Assembly (NCBI GenBank): GCA_019419895.1
Contig: JAHZIE010000033.1
Location: 2,899 to 22,976 of the forward strand
Length of the DNA: 20,078 bases
Reading direction: 5' to 3'
Source of the DNA: Clostridiales bacterium
GTDB lineage: Bacteria > Bacillota > Clostridia > Oscillospirales > Acutalibacteraceae
The position numbers were made by a program, and so were the translations under genes. The first letter of the stretch is position 1. Every line of letters begins with the position of its first letter. The notes under the pieces are model-generated. The model searched no databases and had not been told where the DNA came from. It saw only the letters and a list, made by a program, of their open reading frames with translations. Below, piece after piece: positions 1-7,802 of this stretch.

Positions 1-56
1 ATGTTTTTATAACTATTTCTTGAGAATGTGCATATTCCATATTTTGACCTCCAAGG

Positions 57-599
57 TTATTGATCCTCCACCTGTACATAGGCATACGCAAGTCCTGCGC
101 CGTGGTTGTACATTTCAATCTCCTGTGCTCCGTTCGTGCCAACCTGGTATCCTAAATCGTTCAGCGCATCTTTTATGACTCCGAACAATTCAAACACTTC
201 GCATCCATCCCGTCCGAACGCAGCCTGTGCTACTTCACTTGTACAGGAAAGACGGATATAAAGCGACTGTGGCATTCGATAAATGTCATGAGCGGAATTT
301 TGCTCGTCGCTTGTCACCTGTTGGGAGAACATCATCCCTCTGGGTGACTTGCCATCCTGCCAGTAGTCGATGCTGATGGCGTTATCCCAGCCGGGATTAG
401 CAAGGTGTAATTTTGGATATTGACAATTTTGCTGGTATCTTTGAAGCAGTGCTGAAATGTCTGGTTCATCGGTCAGATTAGGGGCAAAGGCAACAGAGCC
501 ACACCATATTGTTGCCGGAACAAAGATAAGTTCCAAGGGAATGTTATTGTAGTTGATTTCCTTTATCAGGCTTTCACCGTGAATTGCTGTTATGAACAT
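57..599 (-). CDS. GyrI-like / effector-binding-type protein, 180 aa
   Basis: I read this as a small cytoplasmic protein of the GyrI-like (bacterial effector-binding) type, with no DNA-binding domain attached. The sequence shows an ATG preceded by AGGAG at a good distance, alternating hydrophobic and aromatic segments, and no signal peptide or membrane segment. It lies 24 bp downstream of another fragment with effector-domain features, so the two may be cotranscribed leftwards. Base composition is richer in AT than the hydrolase genes to the right. The family call rests on overall pattern (a GESL segment near the start, a YAYVQVE ending) and on the neighbour, not on a diagnostic motif. No ligand can be inferred. 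It could equally be an unnamed conserved clostridial family. Confidence 0.5.
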   Translation of the reverse strand: MFITAIHGESLIKEINYNNIPLELIFVPATIWCGSVAFAPNLTDEPDISALLQRYQQNCQYPKLHLANPGWDNAISIDYWQDGKSPRGMMFSQQVTSDEQNSAHDIYRMPQSLYIRLSCTSEVAQAAFGRDGCEVFELFGVIKDALNDLGYQVGTNGAQEIEMYNHGAGLAYAYVQVEDQ

Positions 600-623
600 T
601 ATTAAGTCTCCTTTTTGTCGCTC

Positions 624-935
624 TCATTTTTCTTTTACAGGAACAATCCAATGCCAAGGCGTATCAACCTGCTTGGGTGGATTTTCCTCCTCTGCTTGAA
701 TATATAATTCAGCATTCCAGCCATACGGCTCCCAGTTTGTTGTGTAGCCATTTGCGTTTATACGATCAAGTGTTTCTGACATGCTTTCACCGTAAATACC
801 TTTTGCACAAAGAGTTTCCGGAATATCTCTATATATAAATCTATCTGGCACGGGGGTATCTGCTGGAGTTAAAACACAAACGATATAGATAAATGTATCT
901 GTTTCTGCATCATAATCGCATGTCCAACCATATGG
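624..935 (-). pseudogene. N-terminally truncated GyrI-like effector-binding domain
   Basis: The C-terminal part resembles the effector-binding domain found at the end of many AraC- and MerR-type regulators: two PYGW-type segments, GIYGES, NAELYIQ, and an ending with DTPWHWIVPV. The reading frame stays open upstream to a stop at 978-980, but recognisable protein begins only at about 935 (PYGWTCDYD). A GTG at 851 could serve as a start, but it has no ribosome site and would discard conserved sequence before it. The lost 5' end coincides with the left arm of an inverted repeat at 941-954. I infer that rearrangement removed the N-terminus, which in relatives often carries a helix-turn-helix. It might still be expressed as a short protein. 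The next gene downstream starts 24 bp away. Confidence 0.5.
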
Positions 936-940
936 AAAAA

Positions 941-1011
941 TAATCAGAAAATAAAAAACGCGAAGTTGATATACCTTCTATGTGCAAATTATAATCTTAT
1001 TTTTCTGATTA
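941..1011. repeat. Inverted repeat enclosing a promoter
   Basis: TAATCAGAAAATAA (941-954) is matched by its reverse complement at 997-1011, with one extra T. The 42 bp between the arms hold a rightward promoter-like pair, TTGATA (966-971) and TATAAT (990-995). The left arm sits exactly where recognisable coding sequence of the leftward gene stops. This could be an invertible promoter, the terminal repeats of a very small element, or just a stem-loop. Confidence 0.5.
966..995 (+). promoter_or_regulatory. Candidate sigma-A promoter inside the inverted repeat
   Basis: A -35 box TTGATA and a perfect -10 box TATAAT are separated by 18 bp. It points right, but the next convincing gene starts about 410 bp away, so its target is unclear. 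If the segment were inverted, it would point at the two leftward genes. Confidence 0.4.
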
Positions 1012-1411
1012 GTCAATAGCTATAAAAAATAAAATTTGAATATTTAGTTTTTTTGTATTTTGTTCTGTCAACCTTTCCCGGACTGGAAAAATCGCGGCGC
1101 CGCCGAAGGGGAAAAAGAAAGGATATGGATAAGGAAGGGAAAAAATTGGACGGGCGGCATTCGGCGGCAGCTAGGGAGACCGCCGCGGAAACAGTCTCTT
1201 TTCTGTTTCCCTTTTGGGGTTCCTTTCGGCAGGATGTTTCCGCCTTCCGGGAGTTCCTCAGAAAAGCTGTCCGCTCCGGCGTTTTCTTCCAGGAAAAGGT
1301 TGACTTTTCCTCCGCGATGATGGAGAATAAGAAGCGATAAGTCTCTGCCCCGCCGAGGGGCCGGGCGGAGGTTTACACCAAAAAGGAAACCAAAGGAAAA
1401 GGAGCAGTTTC
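1012..1411. other. Intergenic region before the hydrolase genes
   Basis: This is a 400-bp gap in which composition changes from AT-rich (to about 1065) to GC-rich. I see GC-rich partial palindromes near 1093-1185 and 1346-1372 and one promoter candidate at 1300-1328. Open frames here lack ribosome sites and have low-complexity arginine-rich translations, so I do not call a gene. Confidence 0.5.
1300..1328 (+). promoter_or_regulatory. Candidate promoter for the beta-helix hydrolase gene
   Basis: The -35 box TTGACT and a weak -10 box GAGAAT have exactly 17 bp between them. The ATG of the beta-helix gene lies about 80 bp downstream. The -10 box is poor, so this is tentative. Confidence 0.35.
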
Positions 1412-3796
1412 ATGAAGACCTATCATATCGAAAGTCAGAAGGATAACCACGCCTCCATCCAGCGGCTGCTGGACCAGTGCAAAAATACCGAGGCGACCAT
1501 TGTTTTCAACGAGGGCGTCTATGCCTTTGAAAAGGGGCTGAAACTGACGGCCGAGCACAAAAACCTCACCCTCAAAGGGGAGGGGAATGTCCGCTTTTTG
1601 GGCGGAAAGGAGCTGAAAAACTGGACGAAGGTGGAGGGAACTCCCATTGCCCAGCGGTTTGACCCGGAGGCGCGGGACAAAATCTATGTCTGCGACCTGG
1701 AAGGGGAAGGGATTTCCGCCGTGGGGGATTTTGTTTCCCGTGGATTTAACCGTTACGTCACCCCGTCCCATTCAGAGCTGTTCTGCAACGGCAGCCCGAT
1801 GAACCTTTCCCAGTATCCCAAGGGAGACGGCTTCCTCCAGATTACCGATGTGGCCGAGGGGAAGACCAACGAGTGGGATGACAAGGTGGGTTCCCTGGAA
1901 GGCGGCTTCTATTATGACGACGAGCGTCCCGCCCGCTGGGAGCCGTCTGACCAGCTGTGGACCCTGGGGTATTGGGCCTGGGACTGGGCCAACTCCTGCG
2001 AGCATGTGGAGATTCTGGACACCGAAAAGAAGTTTATCAGGAATTATCCCCCCTATGGGAATTACAGCTATATCCCCGGCCAGAGGTTCCGGTTCTATCA
2101 TATCCTGGAGGAGGTCAACCAGCCGGGCGATTATTACATTGACGTCAAGGAAAAGAAGGCTTACATCTATCCTGAGAAGATGGACGATTCCACCGAAATC
2201 ACCATTTCCGTCATGGAGGAGCCCATCCTTTCCCTGAGCGGCAGCGAGAATATCCGTTTGGAGGGGATTTCCTTCGAGGCCGTCCGGGGAGACGCCGTCG
2301 CCGGGGAATACACCGAGGGCCTTGTGATTGACAACTGCTATTTCAAGAATATCGGGAATTATGCCGTCGACCTCACCGAGGGGCATAACAACGCGGTTTA
2401 TAATTCCACCATTCACGACTGCGGCGACGGCGGCGTCCTCATGTTCGGCGGCAACCGCTGCACCCTGGAGGCATGCAACGCCACTGTCAACAACAATCAT
2501 ATTTATAATATCGCCAAGTGGACAAAATGCTACCAGCCCGCCATTTTCCTCATCGGCGTGGGGATGACCGCCCGCCACAACCTTATCCATGACTGCCCCC
2601 ATACCGCCATCATGTACTGGGGCAACGAGATGACCATTGAGGATAATGAAATTTACAGCGTCGTACTGGAAACCGGGGACGCCGGCGCCATCTATACCGG
2701 CCGGGACTACACCTTCCGGGGCAACAGCGTATGCCACAACTATCTCCACCATCTCGGCGGCGTGGGAATGGGCACCATGGGCATCTATAACGATGATACC
2801 GTCTCCGGCACCAGGATGAACAACAATTACTTTGAGGAGCTCACCCGGGGCGCCTTTATGGGCGGCGGCCGCGGCTTTGAGGTGAAAAACAACGTTTTTG
2901 TTAAGTGCGACCCGGCCATCGCCTTTGACTGCCGCGGCGCCGACGGCCATCCCGTATGGAGCAGGGGGACGAACAGCACCCTCAAGGAACGGTTCTATCA
3001 TATTGAGCGGTATCCTCATGCCGACGATACCACCCGCCGCAATTCCCAGGAGAAGGAAAAGCATAAGGGGGAAGAGGTCAACGCCATGGAGAGCGTCTAC
3101 ATTGAGCGGTATCCGGAGCTGGCGGAAATTGACGAGTATTACCGTTCCTGCCCCGAGGGAAAGGCGAAAATCCCCGGCAGCGCCCTCATCGCCAACAATG
3201 TCCTGTGCTCCAAGGTGAAATTCCGCTATTCCTTTGAAGAGCCTACCAAAACCTATTATAAGCTGGGCAAGCCCTTCCAGCCGGATAAATACATGAAGGC
3301 TTATATTACCGACACCACCCGGGATATGCGGTTTACCATCTCCGGGGAAAAGGGAGAACTGCAGATTGTCAGCAACTACCAGGCCCTGCCGGAGGATTTT
3401 GTTGACGCCGACTGGGGTGTCCTGGCCGTCAAGCCGGGTTCAAAGGCTTATGACTATGGTTTTACGGACAGTGATTTTTATTCCATCGGTCTGGAAGAAG
3501 AAAAAAGAACGGTGAATCCTCCCAAGGTGCTCACCCGCGTCAGGACGGAGGCGGAGCCTGTGGACGAGATTACCATCGGGCTGAGAAATCTCAGCGACCG
3601 GGAGGTCCGCGGGAACCTGAAGCTCTACGCCCCTGAGAATGTGACCTTCGCGGCGGAAAAGGTGCCCTTCCATGTGGGGCCTGGGGAAGAAACCTGTGTG
3701 AAGGTGAAGATTGAGAAATACGAGGGTGAGTTTGAGGTTGAAGTCCGTTCCGACACGGCCGGAGTTCGCCCCAGCCGGAATGTGTTTGAGTTCTGA
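1412..3796 (+). CDS. GH141-like right-handed parallel beta-helix glycoside hydrolase, 794 aa
   Basis: Predicted carbohydrate-active enzyme. An N-terminal region (about 1-270) begins with a pectate-lyase-like opening (ATIVFNEGVYAF, NLTLKGEG) and contains FLGGKELKNW, ELFCNGSPMNLSQYP and several tryptophan-rich stretches. A beta-helix follows at about 280-510, with repeated turns of the type IRLEGISF, LVIDNCYFKNI, NNAVYNSTIHDC, MTIEDNEIY and FEVKNNVFVKC. The segment ETGDAGAIYTGRD (about 421-433) resembles the conserved region of GH141 proteins. A beta-sandwich-like tail (about 705-794) may bind sugar or pack on the helix. GH141 members known to me act as fucosidases or xylanases on complex plant glycans, so the exact substrate is open. 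There is no signal peptide, so it should act in the cytoplasm. AAGGAG precedes the ATG. The next hydrolase starts 181 bp downstream, probably in the same regulon. Confidence 0.75.
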   Translation: MKTYHIESQKDNHASIQRLLDQCKNTEATIVFNEGVYAFEKGLKLTAEHKNLTLKGEGNVRFLGGKELKNWTKVEGTPIAQRFDPEARDKIYVCDLEGEGISAVGDFVSRGFNRYVTPSHSELFCNGSPMNLSQYPKGDGFLQITDVAEGKTNEWDDKVGSLEGGFYYDDERPARWEPSDQLWTLGYWAWDWANSCEHVEILDTEKKFIRNYPPYGNYSYIPGQRFRFYHILEEVNQPGDYYIDVKEKKAYIYPEKMDDSTEITISVMEEPILSLSGSENIRLEGISFEAVRGDAVAGEYTEGLVIDNCYFKNIGNYAVDLTEGHNNAVYNSTIHDCGDGGVLMFGGNRCTLEACNATVNNNHIYNIAKWTKCYQPAIFLIGVGMTARHNLIHDCPHTAIMYWGNEMTIEDNEIYSVVLETGDAGAIYTGRDYTFRGNSVCHNYLHHLGGVGMGTMGIYNDDTVSGTRMNNNYFEELTRGAFMGGGRGFEVKNNVFVKCDPAIAFDCRGADGHPVWSRGTNSTLKERFYHIERYPHADDTTRRNSQEKEKHKGEEVNAMESVYIERYPELAEIDEYYRSCPEGKAKIPGSALIANNVLCSKVKFRYSFEEPTKTYYKLGKPFQPDKYMKAYITDTTRDMRFTISGEKGELQIVSNYQALPEDFVDADWGVLAVKPGSKAYDYGFTDSDFYSIGLEEEKRTVNPPKVLTRVRTEAEPVDEITIGLRNLSDREVRGNLKLYAPENVTFAAEKVPFHVGPGEETCVKVKIEKYEGEFEVEVRSDTAGVRPSRNVFEF

Positions 3797-3927
3797 GGCG
3801 GCCCTCCGCCCTGGAAGTTTGTCCAGTCCCGGCCGTCCGGTCAGATATCTTCGTAATCTGTTGCTCGCGGAAATCCCTCCCTTTGTCTTTTACCGGCGTC
3901 CGGCCCTTTCGCGTCGCTCCTTCCGCT

Positions 3928-3956
3928 TTTGGAACAAGGGGAAAAAGATATAAAAT
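3928..3956 (+). promoter_or_regulatory. Candidate internal promoter before the second hydrolase
   Basis: TTTGGA and TAAAAT are spaced by 17 bp, 21 bp upstream of the ATG. There is no clear terminator after the preceding gene, so readthrough and this promoter may both contribute. Confidence 0.35.
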
Positions 3957-3977
3957 GATAACTCAGGAGGTTTGACA

Positions 3978-5936
3978 ATGGCTATCAAACGGAGAGAGGA
4001 CAGTTTTTTCGGCCTGCATTTCGATTTCCACGCGACGCCACAGGGCTTGGGAGGCGGAACCGTCGGGGAACGGACGAGAGAGGAGGATATCCGGGAGATT
4101 TGTGAGCGCGTCCGCCCCGATTTCCTTCAGATTGACTGCAAGGGGCATCCCGGCTACAGCTCCTATCCCACCCGGACGGGGACGGCGGTTTCTCCCATCC
4201 AGGGGGATCCCCTCAAGCTGTGGCGGCGGGTGACCAAGGAGGAGGGTGTGGCCCTCTATATGCACTATTCCGGAGTCATCGACGAAAGGGCTATCGAGGA
4301 GCATCCCGAATACGCCTGTGTCGGCCCCGACGGGCAGCCGGACGCCAAGGTGACCTCCACCTTCGGTCCCTACGCGGAGGAAAGGCTGATTCCCCAGCTG
4401 CTGGAGCTGGCGGGGGAGTACGGTGTGGACGGCGTCTGGATCGACGGGGAATGCTGGGGCACCAAGGCCGATTATTCCCAAAAGGCCCTGGCCGCCTTCC
4501 GGGAGGAGATGGGAATCGACGTCTCCCAGAACCCTCCCGTGGAGAAGGGGGATCCCTATTATGAGGAATACCGTGATTTTTGCCGCCGGCGTTTTTTCCG
4601 GTATGTGGGCCGTTACCTGGACGCTGTTCATGAGAAATATCCTCAGTTCCAGATAGCCAGCAACTGGATTTATTCCGCCCGTGTTCCCCAGCCTGCCGTC
4701 CTGCCGGTGGATTTCCTGTCGGGGGACTATTCCCCCAGTGATTCCTTCAATTCGGCGCGGTATGAGGGACGCTGCCTTGCTCCCCAGGGGAAGCCATGGG
4801 ATTTGATGGCCTGGAATTTCCGCTGCGATTTCGAAACAAAATGGCGCTGTCCAAAGCATCCCGCGCAGATGACGCAGGAGGCGGCCGCCGTCATGGCCCT
4901 GGGCGGGGGCTTTCAGTGCTACATCACCCAGAATCCCGACGGGAGCCCCAAAATGAACCAGATCCGCGGCATGGAGGAGGTGGCCCGGTTCTGCCGTCAA
5001 AGGCAGCCCTTCTGCCACAAGGGGCAGTTTGTCCCCCAGGCGGTCATCCTCAATTCCACCACCGATTTTTATCTCTCCTCGCCGGGATTGTTTCTCGGCG
5101 GCAGCGATTCCATTAGCGGATGGACTGAGCTGATGTGCGAAAGCCAGCAGTCGGTGGAAATCCGCAGCGAGCACAACCTGACCGGAAACCTGTCCCGCTG
5201 GCCGCTGGTGGTGGTGCCCGGCATCCATGAAAAAATAGAGGAAAGCTTTATCGACGAGCTTTTGTCCTATGCCCGGGAGGGGGGCAGTCTGGTCCTTTCG
5301 GGAGGGCGCGCCATCGCCGCCTTCTCCGCGAGAGCTGAAGGTGGTCTTCCTCTGCCGGAGGACGGGATTGCCGTCCGCTATCTTTCCCACGACAGGGCCA
5401 TGTGGTCGGGCTTTGAACATCCCTTCCCCGTCTTCAGGCAGGCGGCGGGGGAGGTCTTTGGCTGGGCGGGCGACGCGGAGGACGGCGACGGCGCTGTTTA
5501 TCCCGCGGTGCAGCTGCTGCCTTACGGCAAGGGGAAGCTTCTCCTCTCCTCCCTGGATTTTGGGGAATATTATCACGGAGAAGCCCGCACCGTCACCCTG
5601 CGGCGTGTCTGCAAGAGAGCGGCCGCGGCCCTTTACCGCCCCATGGTGGAGGTGGAGGGCTCCATGTATGTGGATCTTGTCCTCCTGCAAAAGGACGGCA
5701 GATACCTTATCCAGCTGGTGAATACCGGCGGCGGCCACGCCGACAGCGGCCTTGCCAATTTTGACGAGATTCCTCCCGTCGGCCCTCTGAGCCTGTCCAT
5801 CGCCCTGCCGTCCGCCCCCTCGGAGGTCCGTCTCCAGCCGGACGGAAAGCCCCTGGAAGGCGTTTACAGGGATGGCCGGCTCCATCTGCTCATCGACCGG
5901 GTGGAGATCCATTCCATTGTCGAGATTCTTCCCTGA
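3978..5936 (+). CDS. GH29-like/GHL6-type TIM-barrel glycoside hydrolase with trimerisation-like domain, 652 aa
   Basis: Predicted exo-acting glycosidase. The N-terminal barrel (about 1-345) opens with FFGLHFDFHA and contains VDGVWIDGECWG (about 148-159). This recalls the strand of GH29 alpha-fucosidases and related hypothetical glycoside hydrolases that carries the catalytic Asp. A glutamine-amidotransferase-like domain follows (about 350-520; VVVPGIHEK, GGSLVLSGG), as in the trimerisation domains of beta-galactosidase-type enzymes. A C-terminal beta-sandwich completes the protein (YLIQLVNTGG near 575). There is no signal peptide, so it is probably cytoplasmic. I chose the ATG at 3978 because AGGAGG lies 7 nt upstream; a TTG two codons earlier is in frame but too close to that site. 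Pairing with the GH141-like gene suggests consecutive action on one, possibly fucosylated, oligosaccharide. Family assignment beyond a clan-level call is uncertain. Confidence 0.65.
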   Translation: MAIKRREDSFFGLHFDFHATPQGLGGGTVGERTREEDIREICERVRPDFLQIDCKGHPGYSSYPTRTGTAVSPIQGDPLKLWRRVTKEEGVALYMHYSGVIDERAIEEHPEYACVGPDGQPDAKVTSTFGPYAEERLIPQLLELAGEYGVDGVWIDGECWGTKADYSQKALAAFREEMGIDVSQNPPVEKGDPYYEEYRDFCRRRFFRYVGRYLDAVHEKYPQFQIASNWIYSARVPQPAVLPVDFLSGDYSPSDSFNSARYEGRCLAPQGKPWDLMAWNFRCDFETKWRCPKHPAQMTQEAAAVMALGGGFQCYITQNPDGSPKMNQIRGMEEVARFCRQRQPFCHKGQFVPQAVILNSTTDFYLSSPGLFLGGSDSISGWTELMCESQQSVEIRSEHNLTGNLSRWPLVVVPGIHEKIEESFIDELLSYAREGGSLVLSGGRAIAAFSARAEGGLPLPEDGIAVRYLSHDRAMWSGFEHPFPVFRQAAGEVFGWAGDAEDGDGAVYPAVQLLPYGKGKLLLSSLDFGEYYHGEARTVTLRRVCKRAAAALYRPMVEVEGSMYVDLVLLQKDGRYLIQLVNTGGGHADSGLANFDEIPPVGPLSLSIALPSAPSEVRLQPDGKPLEGVYRDGRLHLLIDRVEIHSIVEILP

Positions 5937-5992
5937 AGCTGTTTCGGAAGGCGCGGCGGGACTTCCCGACCGCGAAAAATATAAGGAAACAA

Positions 5993-6031
5993 CCGTCCCC
6001 AGGCTGTCAGGCTTGGAGACGGCTGTTTTTT
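5993..6031 (+). terminator. Intrinsic terminator after the hydrolase pair
   Basis: A 12-bp stem with one mismatch (CCGTCCCCAGGC pairing with GCTTGGAGACGG) is closed by a 6-nt loop and followed by TTTTTT. It lies 57 bp past the stop codon and ends the hydrolase transcript. Confidence 0.75.
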
Positions 6032-6049
6032 GTCGCCGAGCAGGTAAGA

Positions 6050-6315
6050 GAAAACCCCCAGTTGAACTGGGGGTCAATAAAAATGCTTTAGCATAAGCCA
6101 GGGAAACGACATGCTTTTTTAGTATGTCGCTTCCTGGCAAAAAATAAGAGCTAATATAAATAGGTTGAAGTGCGGTATTTAGTCCCTGAACAGGGGACTT
6201 GCAGTGCGAAAAGTGTGATTGAAGCTCTTTTTCAGCGCCCCCTTTAGGGGGCCACCACAGGAGATAGGCCCTTATAGGGCCTGTTCATACCACGCGTTCT
6301 ACGCGTGGTTTTGAT
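6050..6315 (-). mobile_element. Hairpin array resembling a transposase-less IS200/IS605-type element (MITE)
   Basis: Seven palindromes occur in about 260 bp with almost no spare sequence. They are CCCCCAGTT/AACTGGGGG (6055-6073), ATGC/GCAT (6083-6094), a 15-16-bp stem (6097-6138), AGTCCC/GGGACT (6181-6198), GCCCCC/GGGGGC (6237-6252), AGGCCCT/AGGGCCT (6266-6282) and ACCACGCGT/ACGCGTGGT (6289-6309). On the minus strand it starts with AAATCAAAACCACGCG and ends at the CCCCCAGT hairpin. From memory this pattern resembles the non-coding parts of clostridial IS200-type elements, whose ends are subterminal hairpins instead of terminal inverted repeats. It is too short for TnpA, and I find no target duplication, as expected for that family. 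It could instead be a structured RNA. Confidence 0.5.
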
Positions 6316-6450
6316 TTCTTTTGAACCATTTTACATATAGATTGCCCGGTTATACGGCCGCGGATGAAAAATGAAAGGTGTCCCTTTCCCGTCGCGCGGC
6401 GTTTTCGCCTCCCGGAAAAACGCGATTCCGCCTTTTCCCTTCTCTAAGTC

Positions 6451-6479
6451 TTGCAAAAGGCCGGAGCGTTGGCTAAAAT
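6451..6479 (+). promoter_or_regulatory. Promoter of the polysaccharide deacetylase gene
   Basis: TTGCAA and TAAAAT are separated by exactly 17 bp, 59 bp before the ATG. It lies between the hairpin array and the gene and is the only good candidate there. Confidence 0.6.
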
Positions 6480-6538
6480 AGAATCAGATACAAATCAGAA
6501 CGGAGCCGCGGACGCGGCAGGGAAAGGAAGGAAAAGCA

Positions 6539-7345
6539 ATGATTGGTTTTGACAGATTCCCCGGCGGGGTCAAGGGCGCCGTCACCTTCAGCTATGACGA
6601 CGGACAGGTTTTTGACCGCAGGCTGGTGGAGCTTTTGGACTCCTATGGGCTGAAGGGGACCTTCAACCTGAATTCCGGCCGGTTCGGCCATGTAAAGGGG
6701 GAGGATTTTGTCACCCCGGAGGAAATCCCCTCCCTATATGCCCATCATGAAGTGGCCTGCCATGGGGTGAACCATCCCTTCCTCGACCGGATTTCCCCGG
6801 CCGACCGGGTGGGGCAGGTGCTCCGGGACAGGGAAGCCCTGGAAAGAATTGTGGGACGTCCCGTGATTGGAATGGCTTATCCCTACGGCTCCTACGATCA
6901 GAATGTGCTGGATACCCTGAAGCAGTGCGGCGTCCGTTATTGCCGCACGGCAAGGGACACCGGGGGTTTTGATCTGCCCAAAAGCTTCCTTGAGTGGCAT
7001 CCTACCTGCCACCACAACGCCGCCCTGGAGATGACGGGGAAATTTTTCTCCCGGCTGGAAACGCCTTACAGCACCGCCAGTCTGTTTTACGTCTGGGGCC
7101 ACAGCTTTGAGTTTGAGCGCAATCATAACTGGGAGCTGATAGAAAAATTCTGCCGGGAAATCAGCGGCCGGGAAAACGTCTGGTACGCCACTAATGGGGA
7201 GATTTTCGATTACCTGACCGCGCAGCGCCGGCTGGAGGTGTCGGTAGACGGCGCCATTCTCCGCAACCCGTCGGCCGTCGACGTCTGGGTGACCAAGGAC
7301 CGGGAACCGGTGAAAATTCCCGCGGGGCAGACGGTGAGGGTATAA
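6539..7345 (+). CDS. NodB-fold polysaccharide deacetylase (CE4 family), 268 aa
   Basis: Predicted metal-dependent N- or O-deacetylase of sugar polymers or oligomers. The CE4 motifs appear in order: FSYDDG with Asp20-Asp21 (catalytic base and metal ligand), CHGVNHP with His75 and His79 (metal ligands), YPYGSYD (about 114-120, substrate groove), and VWGHSFEF with His188 (catalytic acid). A short beta-rich tail (about 230-268) follows the barrel. There is no signal peptide or membrane anchor, so unlike cell-wall CE4 enzymes it should work inside the cell on imported oligosaccharides. AAGGAAGG precedes the ATG. It is a single-gene unit with its own promoter. The substrate cannot be read from the sequence; the amino-sugar genes further right make N-acetylated sugars plausible, by inference only. 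Confidence 0.85.
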   Translation: MIGFDRFPGGVKGAVTFSYDDGQVFDRRLVELLDSYGLKGTFNLNSGRFGHVKGEDFVTPEEIPSLYAHHEVACHGVNHPFLDRISPADRVGQVLRDREALERIVGRPVIGMAYPYGSYDQNVLDTLKQCGVRYCRTARDTGGFDLPKSFLEWHPTCHHNAALEMTGKFFSRLETPYSTASLFYVWGHSFEFERNHNWELIEKFCREISGRENVWYATNGEIFDYLTAQRRLEVSVDGAILRNPSAVDVWVTKDREPVKIPAGQTVRV

Positions 7346-7590
7346 CGGCCGGTCGGGTTTTCAGAAAGTCCGGGGCGGAGCGCGAGGCTGGCGCCGCTAA
7401 TATTTTATGGAAAGGATGGTTCGACGGGAGAAGGGGAGGATATTCCTTTTTTCGGTTACCATCGTGGAAAAATCCCTGTTTTTGAGGGTAAGTCATCCCA
7501 GGGACGCGCGGCTGTTTTGAAAACCGCCGAAGCGGGAGTTCCGCGTTTCCATCCAGGAAGCCCCGCGCCGTTTTCCTTCCACGACAATCC

Positions 7591-7632
7591 AAAAGGCTGG
7601 TTCTCTGGAGCTTTTCAGAGAACCAGCCTTTT
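7591..7632. terminator. Bidirectional intrinsic terminator between convergent genes
   Basis: A perfect 17-bp stem (AAAAGGCTGGTTCTCTG and its complement) surrounds an 8-nt loop. A-tract and T-tract flanks let it work on both strands. It separates the rightward deacetylase from the leftward lipoprotein gene. The 245 bp before it (7346-7590) contain nothing I recognise. Confidence 0.8.
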
Positions 7633-7802
7633 CCTGTATGCTTGGGTATGGAAAGATCCCTCAGAGAACGCCACCGCCGTTCCCGAAAGGATTCCAGAGG
7701 GCAAAAAAGGACGCCGGGACAGCAGGCGGAGACTTCAGACGCCAGCCGGAAAACGCCCGCTTATCAGTATTTCCGGCCGGGAATACAGCTTTCAGAAGCA
7801 AA

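Noticed and set aside
1053..1340. 95-codon plus-strand frame rich in arginine
   Set aside because: Starts with TTG without a ribosome site and has no protein-like pattern; most likely non-coding.
1772..3064. 430-codon minus-strand frame opposite the beta-helix gene
   Set aside because: Shadow frame; the plus strand has clear beta-helix repeats, motifs and a ribosome site.
3963..6140. 725-codon open frame on the minus strand opposite the GH29-like gene
   Set aside because: Antisense shadow of a GC-rich gene; no ribosome site, low-complexity Gly/Ala/His-rich translation, no recognisable domain.
6050..6315. CRISPR array
   Set aside because: The palindromes differ from each other and there are no regular repeat-spacer units.
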